A DNA stretch of 64,000 nt from Peterkaempfera sp044755465 (GTDB lineage: Bacteria > Actinomycetota > Actinomycetes > Streptomycetales > Streptomycetaceae). Below the pieces are notes generated by a model. The model ran no database searches, was not told the origin of the DNA, and saw only the letters and a list, made by a program, of their open reading frames with translations. Shown piece after piece: positions 48,574 through 56,982 of this stretch (within the stretch, counting starts at the first letter, position 1; the number at the start of each line of letters is the position of its first letter). The translations under genes and the position numbers were made by a program. The stretch spans positions 1,364,001 through 1,428,000 of the forward strand of contig NZ_JBIVRB010000001.1 of the NCBI RefSeq assembly GCF_044755465.1, in the 5' to 3' direction.

Positions 48574-50970
48574 ATCGCAGCGGACGGCGAGGACAACAGG
48601 ACGCACTCGGAGCTGTCGGGGACCGCGAGTGACGTCGTACAGGCCCGTGACATCAGCGGCGGCGTCCACTTCCACGCCGCCGGGCCCTACCCCGGCACCC
48701 CGCGCCCGAGACAGCTCCCCGGCGGCGCCAGGGGGTTCGTCAACCGCAGCAGCGAGATCCGGGAACTCGACCTGGTCCTCGGCGGCGCCGCCGACGAACC
48801 GCCCGCCGCCGCGATCCACGTCATCGCCGGTACGGCCGGTGTCGGCAAGACCTCCTTCGCGCTGCGCTGGGCGCACCAGGTGGCGGAGCGCTTCCCGGAC
48901 GGCCAGCTCCACGCCAACCTGCGCGGCTACGACCCCGACCCGCCGGCCACCCCGACCGAGGTGCTGCACCGGTTCCTCGCGGCCCTCGGCGTCCCGGCGA
49001 AGGCGATCCCGGCGGAGCCCGAGGCCGCCGCCGCGCTCTACCGCTCGCTGCTGGCCGGGCGGCGGATGCTGGTCTTCCTGGACAACGCGGCCACCGCCGG
49101 GCAGGTCCGCCCGCTGCTGCCGGGTGCGGCCTCCTGCCTGGTCGTCGTCACCAGCCGCAGCCGGCTGTCCGGGCTGAGCGTCCGGGACGGCGCCCGGCGG
49201 CTGACCCTGGGGCCGCTGGCGGAGGCGGACGCCGTCGACCTGCTGAGCGCGGTCACCGCCGGTTACCGGGCGGGGGACGACCAGGAAGAGCTGGTGGAGC
49301 TGGCCCGGCTGTGCGCCCGGCTGCCGCTGGCACTGCGGATCGCCGCCGAGCGGGCCGCCAGCCGCCCCCGGATGCGGCTGGCCGAGCTGATCCGGAACCT
49401 GCGCGACGAATCGGGCCTGTGGGAGGCGCTGAGCATCGACGACGACGATGAGGCCGCCGCCGTACGGACCGTGTTCGCCTGGTCGTACCGGGCGCTGACC
49501 GCAGAGGCCGCCCGGCTCTTCCGGCTGCTCGGCCTGCACCCCGGGCCGGACTTCGACGCCGGGGCCGCCGCCGCGCTCGCCGGCGTCGGCGTCGGCCGCA
49601 CCCGGCACCTGCTGGACGCCCTGGTCGGCGCCCACCTGCTGGAACAGGCCCACCCGGACCGCTACCAGTTCCACGACCTGCTGCGCGCCTACGCCACCGA
49701 CCAGGTCCAGCACGAGGAGGCCCCGGAGAGCCGCGCGGCGGCCCTGCGGCGCGTGCTGGCCTGGTACCTGCACTCGGCCGACGCCGCCCAGACCTGGCTG
49801 AACCCGCCGGAGCCCCATGTGCCGCTCGATCCGCCGGAGGACGGCGTCCAGCCGGCCGCCTTCGCGGACCACGACGAGGCGATGGGCTGGTACGAGCGGG
49901 AACGGGCCAACCTGCTGGCCGCCACCCGCGCCGCCGAGACGGCCGGGCTGGACCGGCCCGCCTGGCAGCTGCCCGCCGTGCTGCGCAGCGTGCACATGCT
50001 GCTCAACCCGTTCGAGGAGTGGCTGGCCATGGGCCGCATCGGGCTGTGTGCCGCCCGCCGGCTGGGCGACCGATGGGCGGAGGCCGAACTGTCGGAGAGC
50101 CTGGGCATGGCGTACACCCAGTCCCACCGGCTGGCCGAGGCCACCGGCTGCCACCGGACGGCGCTGGCCATCCGCCGCGAACTGGGCGACCGGCTGGGCG
50201 AGGCCTTCTCGCTCAATGATCTCGGCCTGCTCCACCTGCGGGAACGCCGCCTGGCGGCGGCCAGGGAGCGGTTCGGGGCGAGCAGGGAACTCTTCCGGGC
50301 GACCGGCGCCACCGGCTGGGAAGCCGTCCTGACCGCGAACCTCGCCGAGACGGCCTGCCGGCTGGGCCGGTTGGACGAGGCGTCGGAACTCGCCCGGCAC
50401 GCCCTGGCCGCCCACCGTGAACAGGGCAACCGGGGCGGCGAGGGCAACGCCCTGCGCATCCTCAGCGACGTCCAGCGTGCGCTCGGAGCGCCGCAGGACG
50501 CGCTGCGCTCCGCCCAGGAGGCCCTGGACATCGCCCAGCGGCAACGCAACCGGATGTGGGAGGGCTACTGGCTGCTCGCCCTGGGCGGCGGCCAGCAGGC
50601 GTGCGGCCGGGCGGCGGACGCCCTCGCCTCCTACCAGCGCGCCGCGACGCTGCAACGGCGGCTCGGCGACCGCGCACGCGAGGCCCTGGCCTGGCACGGG
50701 GCCGGGGAGGCGTACACCCGGCTCGGGCGGTTCGCGGAGGCGGCCGACTTCCACCGCAGCGCGGCGGCGGTCCACCGTGTGCTCGGGGACCACTGGCAGC
50801 TCGCGGTCGCCCTGGACGGCCTGGCCGGCGCGCTGCACCTGGCCGAGGAGGCGGACGAGGCCCGACGGTACTGGTCCGAGGCGCTGGGCCTCCTGGCGGC
50901 GTACGACGATCCGGGCGCCGACGCGCTGCGGGCCCGGATCGGCGGGGCGCTGGGTGGGGCGGCGGGGTGA
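48574..50970 (+). CDS. NB-ARC/TPR STAND protein with N-terminal amyloid-like motif; start non-standard
   Basis: About 798 residues if read from ATC 48574, which has GGAG (48564-48567) six nt upstream. No ATG, GTG or TTG exists in frame from the preceding TAG to GTG 48880, which is beyond the P-loop. Residues 21-34 (VVQARDISGGVHFH) resemble the RHIM-like amyloid signalling motifs of bacterial NLR proteins. The P-loop GTAGVGKTS is at residues 86-94, followed by NB-ARC elements (LVFLDNA, VVVTSRSRLSGL, LPLALRIAAE) and about eight TPR repeats to the C-terminus. It lacks the DNA-binding domain of AfsR. Possible role in signalling or defence. Confidence 0.78.
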   Translation: MAADGEDNRTHSELSGTASDVVQARDISGGVHFHAAGPYPGTPRPRQLPGGARGFVNRSSEIRELDLVLGGAADEPPAAAIHVIAGTAGVGKTSFALRWAHQVAERFPDGQLHANLRGYDPDPPATPTEVLHRFLAALGVPAKAIPAEPEAAAALYRSLLAGRRMLVFLDNAATAGQVRPLLPGAASCLVVVTSRSRLSGLSVRDGARRLTLGPLAEADAVDLLSAVTAGYRAGDDQEELVELARLCARLPLALRIAAERAASRPRMRLAELIRNLRDESGLWEALSIDDDDEAAAVRTVFAWSYRALTAEAARLFRLLGLHPGPDFDAGAAAALAGVGVGRTRHLLDALVGAHLLEQAHPDRYQFHDLLRAYATDQVQHEEAPESRAAALRRVLAWYLHSADAAQTWLNPPEPHVPLDPPEDGVQPAAFADHDEAMGWYERERANLLAATRAAETAGLDRPAWQLPAVLRSVHMLLNPFEEWLAMGRIGLCAARRLGDRWAEAELSESLGMAYTQSHRLAEATGCHRTALAIRRELGDRLGEAFSLNDLGLLHLRERRLAAARERFGASRELFRATGATGWEAVLTANLAETACRLGRLDEASELARHALAAHREQGNRGGEGNALRILSDVQRALGAPQDALRSAQEALDIAQRQRNRMWEGYWLLALGGGQQACGRAADALASYQRAATLQRRLGDRAREALAWHGAGEAYTRLGRFAEAADFHRSAAAVHRVLGDHWQLAVALDGLAGALHLAEEADEARRYWSEALGLLAAYDDPGADALRARIGGALGGAAG

Positions 50971-51005
50971 GGGGCGGGTCGGCCGGGCCGGGTGGGAGAG
51001 TGCGG

Positions 51006-51039
51006 GTCTGGGCCGTCGGAAGGTCTGGGCCGTCGGAAG
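51006..51039. repeat. 17-bp direct repeat before the hydratase gene
   Basis: GTCTGGGCCGTCGGAAG occurs twice in tandem (51006-51022 and 51023-51039), in the spacer upstream of the enoyl-CoA hydratase gene. Confidence 0.8.
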
Positions 51040-51066
51040 GCGTGGGCTGGTGGAGGGAGTGGGCGG

Positions 51067-51879
51067 GTGGCGGCGGGGTTGCTGGTGGGGCGGGTCGAGC
51101 GGGAGGGCGGGGTGGCCGGGCTGCGGGCGTACGCCGGGGCGGACGGGGTGGCCGTGCTGCTGGTCGACCGGCCGGCCAAGCGCAATGCGCTGACCCTCGC
51201 CATGTGGCGCGGGCTGCCCGGTCTGCTGGCGCGGCTGGCGGCCGACCCCGCCGTGCGGGTGCTGCTGCTGGCCGGGTCCGGGGGCACCTTCAGCGCCGGG
51301 GCCGACATCGCGGAGCTGCTGGAGGTGTACGCCGATCCGGAGCACGCCGACGCCTACCACCGCGCCAATGTGGCGGCCGAGGAGGCGCTCGCCGCGTTCC
51401 CGCACCCGACCGTGGCGGTGGTGCGCGGCGCGGCGGTGGGCGGCGGCTGCCAGCTGGCCGTCGCCTGCGACCTGCGGTTCGCGGCCGAGGACGCCCGGCT
51501 GGGCATCACCCCGGCCAAGCTGGGCGTGGTCTACCCGGCCGTCCCGACCGCGCGGCTCACCCGGCTGGTCGGCCCGGCCCGCGCCAAGTACCTGCTGTTC
51601 TCCGCCGACCTGGTGACCGGTGCCCGCGCCGAACTGCTCGGCCTGGTGGACGAGGCGGTCCCGGCCGACCGGCTGGACGCCCGCGCCCTGGAGTACGCCC
51701 GTACCGTGGCCGGCCGCTCCCCGCAGACCCTCGGCGCGGTCAAGGACGTGGTGGCAGCGGTGGCCGAGGGCCGCGATCCGCAGGCGGCGGTGGAGCCGTG
51801 GGAGCGCCGGTCGCGCAGCGCGCCGGATGTCCGCGAGGGGCTGGCCGCGTTCCTGGAGCGGCGTCCGCCGCGCTTCTGA
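51067..51879 (+). CDS. Enoyl-CoA hydratase/isomerase family protein
   Basis: A 270-residue crotonase-fold protein starting at GTG 51067. The oxyanion-hole segments are GGTFSAGADI and RGAAVGGGCQLAVACDLRFA. One of the two catalytic Glu residues of hydratases is not obvious (LGITPAKLGVV), so it may be an isomerase or another crotonase. The 3' end of the NB-ARC gene is 96 bp upstream. Metabolic role not determinable. Confidence 0.85.
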   Translation: MAAGLLVGRVEREGGVAGLRAYAGADGVAVLLVDRPAKRNALTLAMWRGLPGLLARLAADPAVRVLLLAGSGGTFSAGADIAELLEVYADPEHADAYHRANVAAEEALAAFPHPTVAVVRGAAVGGGCQLAVACDLRFAAEDARLGITPAKLGVVYPAVPTARLTRLVGPARAKYLLFSADLVTGARAELLGLVDEAVPADRLDARALEYARTVAGRSPQTLGAVKDVVAAVAEGRDPQAAVEPWERRSRSAPDVREGLAAFLERRPPRF

Positions 51880-52003
51880 GGCGGGGCGGCGCCGCCCGGT
51901 CCGCAGCGCGCTGCGCCCGGGTGTACGGGAAGGGCAGCCGCCGCGCGGGTGAGGGGGTGCCACGCTCGGCCCATCGGCCGGGCAAAGCGGACATCTCCGC
52001 CCC

Positions 52004-52016
52004 TAGTATCCGGCGT
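52004..52016 (+). promoter_or_regulatory. -10 element for a leaderless amidase transcript
   Basis: TAGTAT (52004-52009) lies seven bases before ATG 52017. No ribosome site is present. Confidence 0.6.
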
Positions 52017-53231
52017 ATGCGCGTTCTTCGGACGGGACCGGTCGGAGCGGCCGCTGCCGCGTTCCTCGGGCTGGCGGCTCTCGCGGCCTGCGCCGCCCCG
52101 GCCCCCCGGCGGCTGCCCGCCGCCGGTACTGCCACGGCGGGCCGCCCGGCCGTCCGGGGCTCCTCGTACAGCCTGCCGTTGAGCGTCTGGTCCGGGTCCG
52201 GCGCCCCGCGCGGCGGCACCGAGCCACCCCGCAGCACCCGGCCGTTCTCGCTGGTCGGCGCGGTCTGGGACGACGCCCGTACGCCGCTCAACGCCACCGT
52301 ACGGGTCCGTACCCGCGACCGGGCCGCCGGGCAGTGGAGCCCCTGGCAGACGCTGCGCCCCGAGGACCACGGCAAGCCGGGCCCCACGGCGGGCCAGGCC
52401 CGGGGCTACACCGCGCCGCTGTGGGTGGGGCCGTCGGACGGGGTGCAGGTGTCCGTGGCGGCGCCCGCCGACAGCCTGCTGCCCAGCGGCCTGCACCTGG
52501 CCCTGGTCGACCCGGGCAGCCCCGCCGAGCAGCCCGCGCAGGGCGTCAAGGTGCCCAGCTGGCTGCTGCCCAGGGCGTCGGTCTCGCCGACCGGCCACCC
52601 GTATGTGGTGCCCCGGCCCGCCCTGGTCACCCGGGCCGGCTGGAAGGCCGACGAGTCGCTGCGGCACACCAAGCCCGCGTACGCCGGCACGGTGAAGATG
52701 GTCTTCATCCACCACACCGACAACCCCAACGGCTACTCCTGCTCGCAGGTGCCGGAGATGATCCGGGCGATGTACCAGTACCACGTCAGCGAGCTGGCCT
52801 GGGACGACATCGGCTACAACTTCCTGGTCGACCGCTGCGGCACCATCTACGAGGGCCGCGCCGGGGGCGTGGACCGGCCGGTGGTCGGCGGCCACACGAT
52901 GGGCTTCAACATCGGCAGCATGGGCATCGCGGCGATCGGTGACTTCAGCGCGGGCGCCACCGTGCCCAAGCCGATGGTGGACGCCATCGCCCGACTCGCC
53001 GCCTGGAAGCTCTCCCTGGCCGGGGTGTCGCCCGCCGGCCGGGCCGCGATGGTCTCCCAGGACAGCGCCACCCGCTACCGCAAGGGCACCACGGTGCTGC
53101 TCAACGCCATCTCCGGCCACCGCGACGCGGTCTACACCGAGTGCCCGGGTGACGCCCTGTACGCGGCGCTGCCGGGCATCCGCGCCGCCGCCGCCCGGCT
53201 GCTGCGGGCGGGCGCCGCCGGGCGGCCCTGA
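52017..53231 (+). CDS. Peptidoglycan-recognition N-acetylmuramoyl-L-alanine amidase, lipoprotein
   Basis: A 404-residue exported protein. A signal peptide ends at lipobox LAAC (Cys25), suggesting a lipid anchor. Residues about 50-190 form a beta-rich domain (SLVGAVWDDARTPLNATVRVRT). Residues about 205-390 are the PGRP/amidase-2 domain: zinc ligands in VFIHHTDN, GHRDAVYTECPGD (His and Cys), and the YNFLVDRCGTIYEGRAGG region. It should cleave the lactyl-amide bond of peptidoglycan. Remembered S. coelicolor order also places an amidase near xylA. Confidence 0.92.
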   Translation: MRVLRTGPVGAAAAAFLGLAALAACAAPAPRRLPAAGTATAGRPAVRGSSYSLPLSVWSGSGAPRGGTEPPRSTRPFSLVGAVWDDARTPLNATVRVRTRDRAAGQWSPWQTLRPEDHGKPGPTAGQARGYTAPLWVGPSDGVQVSVAAPADSLLPSGLHLALVDPGSPAEQPAQGVKVPSWLLPRASVSPTGHPYVVPRPALVTRAGWKADESLRHTKPAYAGTVKMVFIHHTDNPNGYSCSQVPEMIRAMYQYHVSELAWDDIGYNFLVDRCGTIYEGRAGGVDRPVVGGHTMGFNIGSMGIAAIGDFSAGATVPKPMVDAIARLAAWKLSLAGVSPAGRAAMVSQDSATRYRKGTTVLLNAISGHRDAVYTECPGDALYAALPGIRAAAARLLRAGAAGRP

Positions 53232-53249
53232 GGTTCGCTCCCGGCGCGG

Positions 53250-53513
53250 TCAGCCCAGCAGGTGGACCGGGTGGCGCAGCTCGTCCTCGATGTCGCCGGC
53301 GGTCTGGGCCAGCAGCTTGCGGGCCAGCGAGTTCAGCGCCCGGGAGGCGGCCAGCTCCTCACCGATCCGCTCCTCGGGCCGGTCGCTGTCGCTGCACCGG
53401 GCGCTGCCCCGGGCGACCACCCCGGGCGCTCTCGATCCGACCAGCCGGGCTTCGCACTCGGTCTGCCTGCCGTCCTCGTCGAAGAACAGCCGGACGTCCC
53501 ATTCGTGGCGCAT
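53250..53513 (-). CDS. DUF1876 small protein
   Basis: An 87-residue protein (ATG 53513; a longer frame to 53600 is Arg/Pro-rich and less likely). It reads HEWDVRLFFDEDGRQTECEARLV, then ERIGEELAASRALNSLARKLL, the conserved DUF1876 dsRBD-like pattern of actinobacteria. No catalytic residues. Convergent with the amidase gene at 18 bp. Confidence 0.82.
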   Translation of the reverse strand: MRHEWDVRLFFDEDGRQTECEARLVGSRAPGVVARGSARCSDSDRPEERIGEELAASRALNSLARKLLAQTAGDIEDELRHPVHLLG

Positions 53514-53603
53514 GGCGTCCACTTCCTCGGGGTCCTCGGGGGTTTCGGTACTGCGGTCCCTCCCGCGTCCCAGGGTGCGCCGGGGCCGGGGGGTGGGCAA
53601 GCG

Positions 53604-53939
53604 TCAGACCCGGTGGCCCTGCTCCCGCAGCCAGCGGTGCAGCGCCTCCTTGTCCGCGACGGTGATCCGGGGGCCGGGGCGGGTGGGCCCCTCGTCCCGG
53701 TTGAAGCCGGTGACGTTGACCCGGGCGGTCACCCAGTCGGCCAGTCCCTGCGCGATGTCGGCCGGGAGGCGGCCACCGGCCTCCCAGGTCCGCCGGGCCG
53801 TCTCGGCGGCCCCCGGGTCCAGCTGGTCGGCCTCGGCCAGCCAGAGCGGCAGCAGGCGGGCGGCGGTCCGCGCGTCCGGGGAGGCATCGGCGTGGTGTAC
53901 GTCCATGGTGGGGAGCGTGACCGGAATGCCCCGGTTCAT
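53604..53939 (-). CDS. Small hypothetical protein
   Basis: A 111-residue protein, or 100 if ATG 53906 is used. It is acidic at the start (HHADASPDARTAARLLPLWLAEADQLDPG), then basic, ending WLREQGHRV. No family recognised. Codon use looks genuine (GC-rich third positions) over most of its length. It is three bases from the upstream end of a poor-quality stretch, so its start is uncertain. Confidence 0.55.
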   Translation of the reverse strand: MNRGIPVTLPTMDVHHADASPDARTAARLLPLWLAEADQLDPGAAETARRTWEAGGRLPADIAQGLADWVTARVNVTGFNRDEGPTRPGPRITVADKEALHRWLREQGHRV

Positions 53940-53959
53940 TCGTGAATCACGTCACCCGG

Positions 53960-54216
53960 ATCGGGGAAGCGGGGGGGCCCCCGCCCCCCCCCGGGGGCCC
54001 CCCCCGCGGGGGCGCGCCCCCCCCCCCCGGGGGGCCAGGCCCCCCCGGGGGGGGGGGGGTAGGGCCGGCCCNNNNNNNNNNGGGGGGTGTCTGGGGGGTG
54101 GTGTGCGGCGTGGGGGGGGCGGGCGCGCGCCACGCCGGTCCCCCGGGGGGGCCCCGCGCCGGGGGGGGGGGGCGGGGCGGCCCCCCCCCCCCCCGCGGGG
54201 GCCCCCCCGCGGCGGG
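53960..54216. other. Low-quality scaffold join with homopolymer G/C tracts
   Basis: The stretch consists mostly of long runs of G and C (up to 12-14 identical bases) and contains ten undetermined bases at 54072-54081. No gene or structure can be trusted here. It lies directly after the xylA stop and before the small hypothetical gene, so gene content may be missing. Confidence 0.9.
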
Positions 54217-55386
54217 TCAGCGCACGCCCAGCAGGTAGTCCATGGCCAGCTGGTCGAGCTGCTCGAAGGCCATGCCCCGGGCGGCGGCCGCGTCCACGTC
54301 GAAGTCCTCGTACGCGGAGCGGTCGGCCACCAGGTCGGCGACGCTCTCGCCGGCGGCCAGGGTGGACTGCGCCAGCTCGTCGAGCCGGGCGGCGCGCAGC
54401 GCCTCCTGGACGGCCGGGTCGGCGCGGAAGGCGGTGGCCTTCTCCTTGAGGATCAGGTAGTTGCGCATGCAGCCGGCGGCCGAGGCCCAGACGCCGTCGA
54501 AGTCCTCGGTGCGCGGCGGCTTGAAGTCGAAGTGGCGCGGGCCCTCGTACCCGGCCGACTCCAGCAGGTCGACCAGCCAGAACGCCTGGCGCAGGTCGCC
54601 CGCACCGAACCGCAGGTCCTGGTCGTACTTGATGCCCGACTGGCCGTTGAGGTCGATGTGGAACAGCTTGCCGTGCCAGAGCGCCTGGGCGATGCCGTGC
54701 GGGAAGTTCAGCCCGGCCATCTGCTCGTGGCCGGTCTCCGGGTTCACGCCGACGCGGTCGGCGTGCTCCAGGGAGTTGATGAAGGCCAGCGCGTGGCCGA
54801 TGGTCGGGAGCAGGATGTCGCCGCGCGGCTCGTTGGGCTTGGGCTCGATGGCGAAGCGCAGGTCGTAGCCCTGCGAGACCACGTAGTCGCCCAGCACGTC
54901 GAAGGCTTCCTTCATGCGGTCCAGCGCGACCCGCACGTCCTTGGCGGCGCCGGACTCCGCGCCCTCGCGGCCGCCCCAGGCGACGTAGGTGGTGGCGCCG
55001 AGCTCCACCGCCAGGTCGATGTTGCGGATGGTCTTGCGCAGCGCGTAGCGGCGCACGTCGCGGTCGTTGGCGGTGAACGCGCCGTCCTTGAAGACCGGGT
55101 GGGTGAACAGGTTGGTGGTCGCCATCGGCACCTTGAGGCCGGCGGTGTCCAGCGCCTGGCGGAACCGCTTGACGATGGCCTCGCGCTCGCTGTCGGACGA
55201 GCCGAACGGGATCAGGTCGTCGTCGTGGAAGGTCACGCCGTACGCGCCCAGCTCGGCGAGCCGGTTGACGGACTCCACCGGGTCCAGCGCGGGCCGGGTG
55301 GCCTCGCCGAACGGGTCGCGGCCCTGCCAGCCGACCGTCCAGAGGCCGAAGGTGAACTTGTCCGCAGGGGTCGGGGTGATGCTCAT
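54217..55386 (-). CDS. xylA: Xylose isomerase
   Basis: A 389-residue xylose isomerase of the short actinobacterial class. His54 and Asp57 (VTFHDDDL) form the ring-opening pair; metal-site segments are AIEPKPNEPRGD, NPETGHEQMAGLNF, HIDLNGQ, and PRHFDFKPPRTED. It converts D-xylose to D-xylulose (and glucose to fructose). The end of the gene borders the poor-quality stretch but the C-terminus is intact. Divergent from xylB. Confidence 0.97.
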   Translation of the reverse strand: MSITPTPADKFTFGLWTVGWQGRDPFGEATRPALDPVESVNRLAELGAYGVTFHDDDLIPFGSSDSEREAIVKRFRQALDTAGLKVPMATTNLFTHPVFKDGAFTANDRDVRRYALRKTIRNIDLAVELGATTYVAWGGREGAESGAAKDVRVALDRMKEAFDVLGDYVVSQGYDLRFAIEPKPNEPRGDILLPTIGHALAFINSLEHADRVGVNPETGHEQMAGLNFPHGIAQALWHGKLFHIDLNGQSGIKYDQDLRFGAGDLRQAFWLVDLLESAGYEGPRHFDFKPPRTEDFDGVWASAAGCMRNYLILKEKATAFRADPAVQEALRAARLDELAQSTLAAGESVADLVADRSAYEDFDVDAAAARGMAFEQLDQLAMDYLLGVR

Positions 55387-55414
55387 GGTGCTGCTCCTCT
55401 ATTCGTCAGGCCAG

Positions 55415-55430
55415 AAAACAAATTAGTATG
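55415..55430. promoter_or_regulatory. AT-rich candidate XylR/ROK operator
   Basis: AAAACAAATTAGTATG stands out in the 97-bp xylA-xylB divergent region. It resembles the TTTGTTT-type half-sites of xylose ROK repressors. The ROK regulator is encoded three genes away (56983). Confidence 0.4.
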
Positions 55431-55483
55431 CGGCGGCGCCATACGGAAGCCCCCACGGCGCCGGAGCCGCAGAAGGAGCGGGA

Positions 55484-56917
55484 ATGAACGCGAACCAGCG
55501 GGTCGTCATCGGAGTGGACAGCTCCACCCAGGCCACCAAGGCCGTGGCCGTCGACCCCGACACCGGCGAGGTGCTGGCCGAGGGCCGCGCCCCGCACATC
55601 GTGACCGGCACCGGCGGTGCCCGGGAGAGCGACCCCGAGCAGTGGTGGCAGGCGTTCACCGCCGCCGTCGCCGCCACCGGCTACGCCGACCGGGCCGCCG
55701 CCGTCGCGGTCGGCGGCCAGCAGCACGGCCTGGTCGCCCTGGACGACCAGGGCCGCCCGGTGCACCCCGCGATGCTCTGGAACGACACCCGCTCCGCCCC
55801 GCAGGCCGCCGCCCTCACCGAGCGGCTCGGCCGCGCCGAGTGGGCCCGGCGCACCGGCTCCGTCCCCACCGCCGCCTTCACCGTCGCCAAGTGGGCCTGG
55901 CTGCGCGAGCACCACCCCGAGGCCGCCGCCCGCGCCGCCGCCGTCCAGCTGCCGCACGACTACCTCACCGGCCGCCTCACCGGCGCCGCCACCACCGACC
56001 GGGGCGACGCCTCCGGCACCGGCTGGTGGGGCGAGCACGGCTACGACAAGCAGATCCTCGACCTGGTCGGCCTGGACACCGACCGGCTCCCCGAGGTCGT
56101 CGAACCCGGCCACGCCGCCGGCGCCGTACGGTCCGGCTCACCGCTGCCCGCCGGCATCCCGGTCGCCGCCGGCACCGGCGACAACATGGCCGCCGCACTC
56201 GGCCTCGGCCTGGAGCCCGGCCGGCCCGTGGTCAGCCTGGGCACCTCCGGCACCGCCTACGCCGTCACCCGGGGCCGCCCCGCCGACGAGAGCGGCACCG
56301 TGGCCGGCTTCGCCGACGCCTCCGGCGGCTGGCTGCCGCTCGCCTGCACCCTGAACTGCACCCTGGCCGTCGACCGGATCGCCGCCCTGCTCGGCCGCGA
56401 CCGCGCCGCCGTCGAGCCCGGCGGCACCGCCGTCATGCTGCCCTTCCTGGACGGCGAGCGCACCCCCGACCTGCCGTACGCCTCCGGGCTGCTGCACGGC
56501 CTGCGCCATGACACCACCCCCGGCCAGCTGCTCCAGGCCGCCTACGACGGCGCCGCCCACGCGCTGCTCACCGCGCTGGACGACGTGCTGCGGCACGGCG
56601 GCGAGGCCGCCACCGACGCACCGATCCTGCTGATCGGCGGCGGCGCGCGCGGCACCGCCTGGCAGGACACCGTACGCAGGCTCTCCGGCCGGGCCGTCCA
56701 GCTGCCCCGCGCCGCCGAACTGGTCGCGCTGGGCGCCGCCGCGCAGGCCACCGGGCTGCTCACCGGCGAGCAGCCCGCCGAGGTGGCCCGCCGCTGGGGC
56801 ACCGCCGACGGACCGCTGCTGGACCCGCTGCCCAGGGACGAGGAAGCCCTCGCCCGGCTCGCGGATACCCTGCTCAGGGCCCGGAGCCTCTTCGAGCAGC
56901 CCGACCGGAACGGCTGA
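55484..56917 (+). CDS. xylB: Xylulokinase
   Basis: A 477-residue FGGY kinase. The family motifs are IGVDSSTQATK at the N-terminus, VGGQQHG, LWNDTRS, and the catalytic region AGTGDNMAAALG. The C-terminal domain has IGGGARGTAW. It phosphorylates D-xylulose made by XylA, passing it to the pentose phosphate pathway. ATG 55484 follows AGAAGGAGCGGG. Followed by the ROK gene after 65 bp. Confidence 0.95.
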   Translation: MNANQRVVIGVDSSTQATKAVAVDPDTGEVLAEGRAPHIVTGTGGARESDPEQWWQAFTAAVAATGYADRAAAVAVGGQQHGLVALDDQGRPVHPAMLWNDTRSAPQAAALTERLGRAEWARRTGSVPTAAFTVAKWAWLREHHPEAAARAAAVQLPHDYLTGRLTGAATTDRGDASGTGWWGEHGYDKQILDLVGLDTDRLPEVVEPGHAAGAVRSGSPLPAGIPVAAGTGDNMAAALGLGLEPGRPVVSLGTSGTAYAVTRGRPADESGTVAGFADASGGWLPLACTLNCTLAVDRIAALLGRDRAAVEPGGTAVMLPFLDGERTPDLPYASGLLHGLRHDTTPGQLLQAAYDGAAHALLTALDDVLRHGGEAATDAPILLIGGGARGTAWQDTVRRLSGRAVQLPRAAELVALGAAAQATGLLTGEQPAEVARRWGTADGPLLDPLPRDEEALARLADTLLRARSLFEQPDRNG

Positions 56918-56982
56918 GCCGCCCGGGACACCGCCTGATCCACCCCGGGACCGCTGATCCTGACGAGAGGAACGAGGCACAC

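Noticed and set aside
47890..51963. Minus-strand open frame of about 1357 codons opposite DUF6879 and NB-ARC genes
   Set aside because: Antisense shadow: Gly/Val/Arg-rich composition, no domains, no ribosome site, and the plus strand encodes recognisable conserved families.
53942..54238. Plus-strand frames in the homopolymer region
   Set aside because: Pro/Gly-only translations from unreliable G/C runs.
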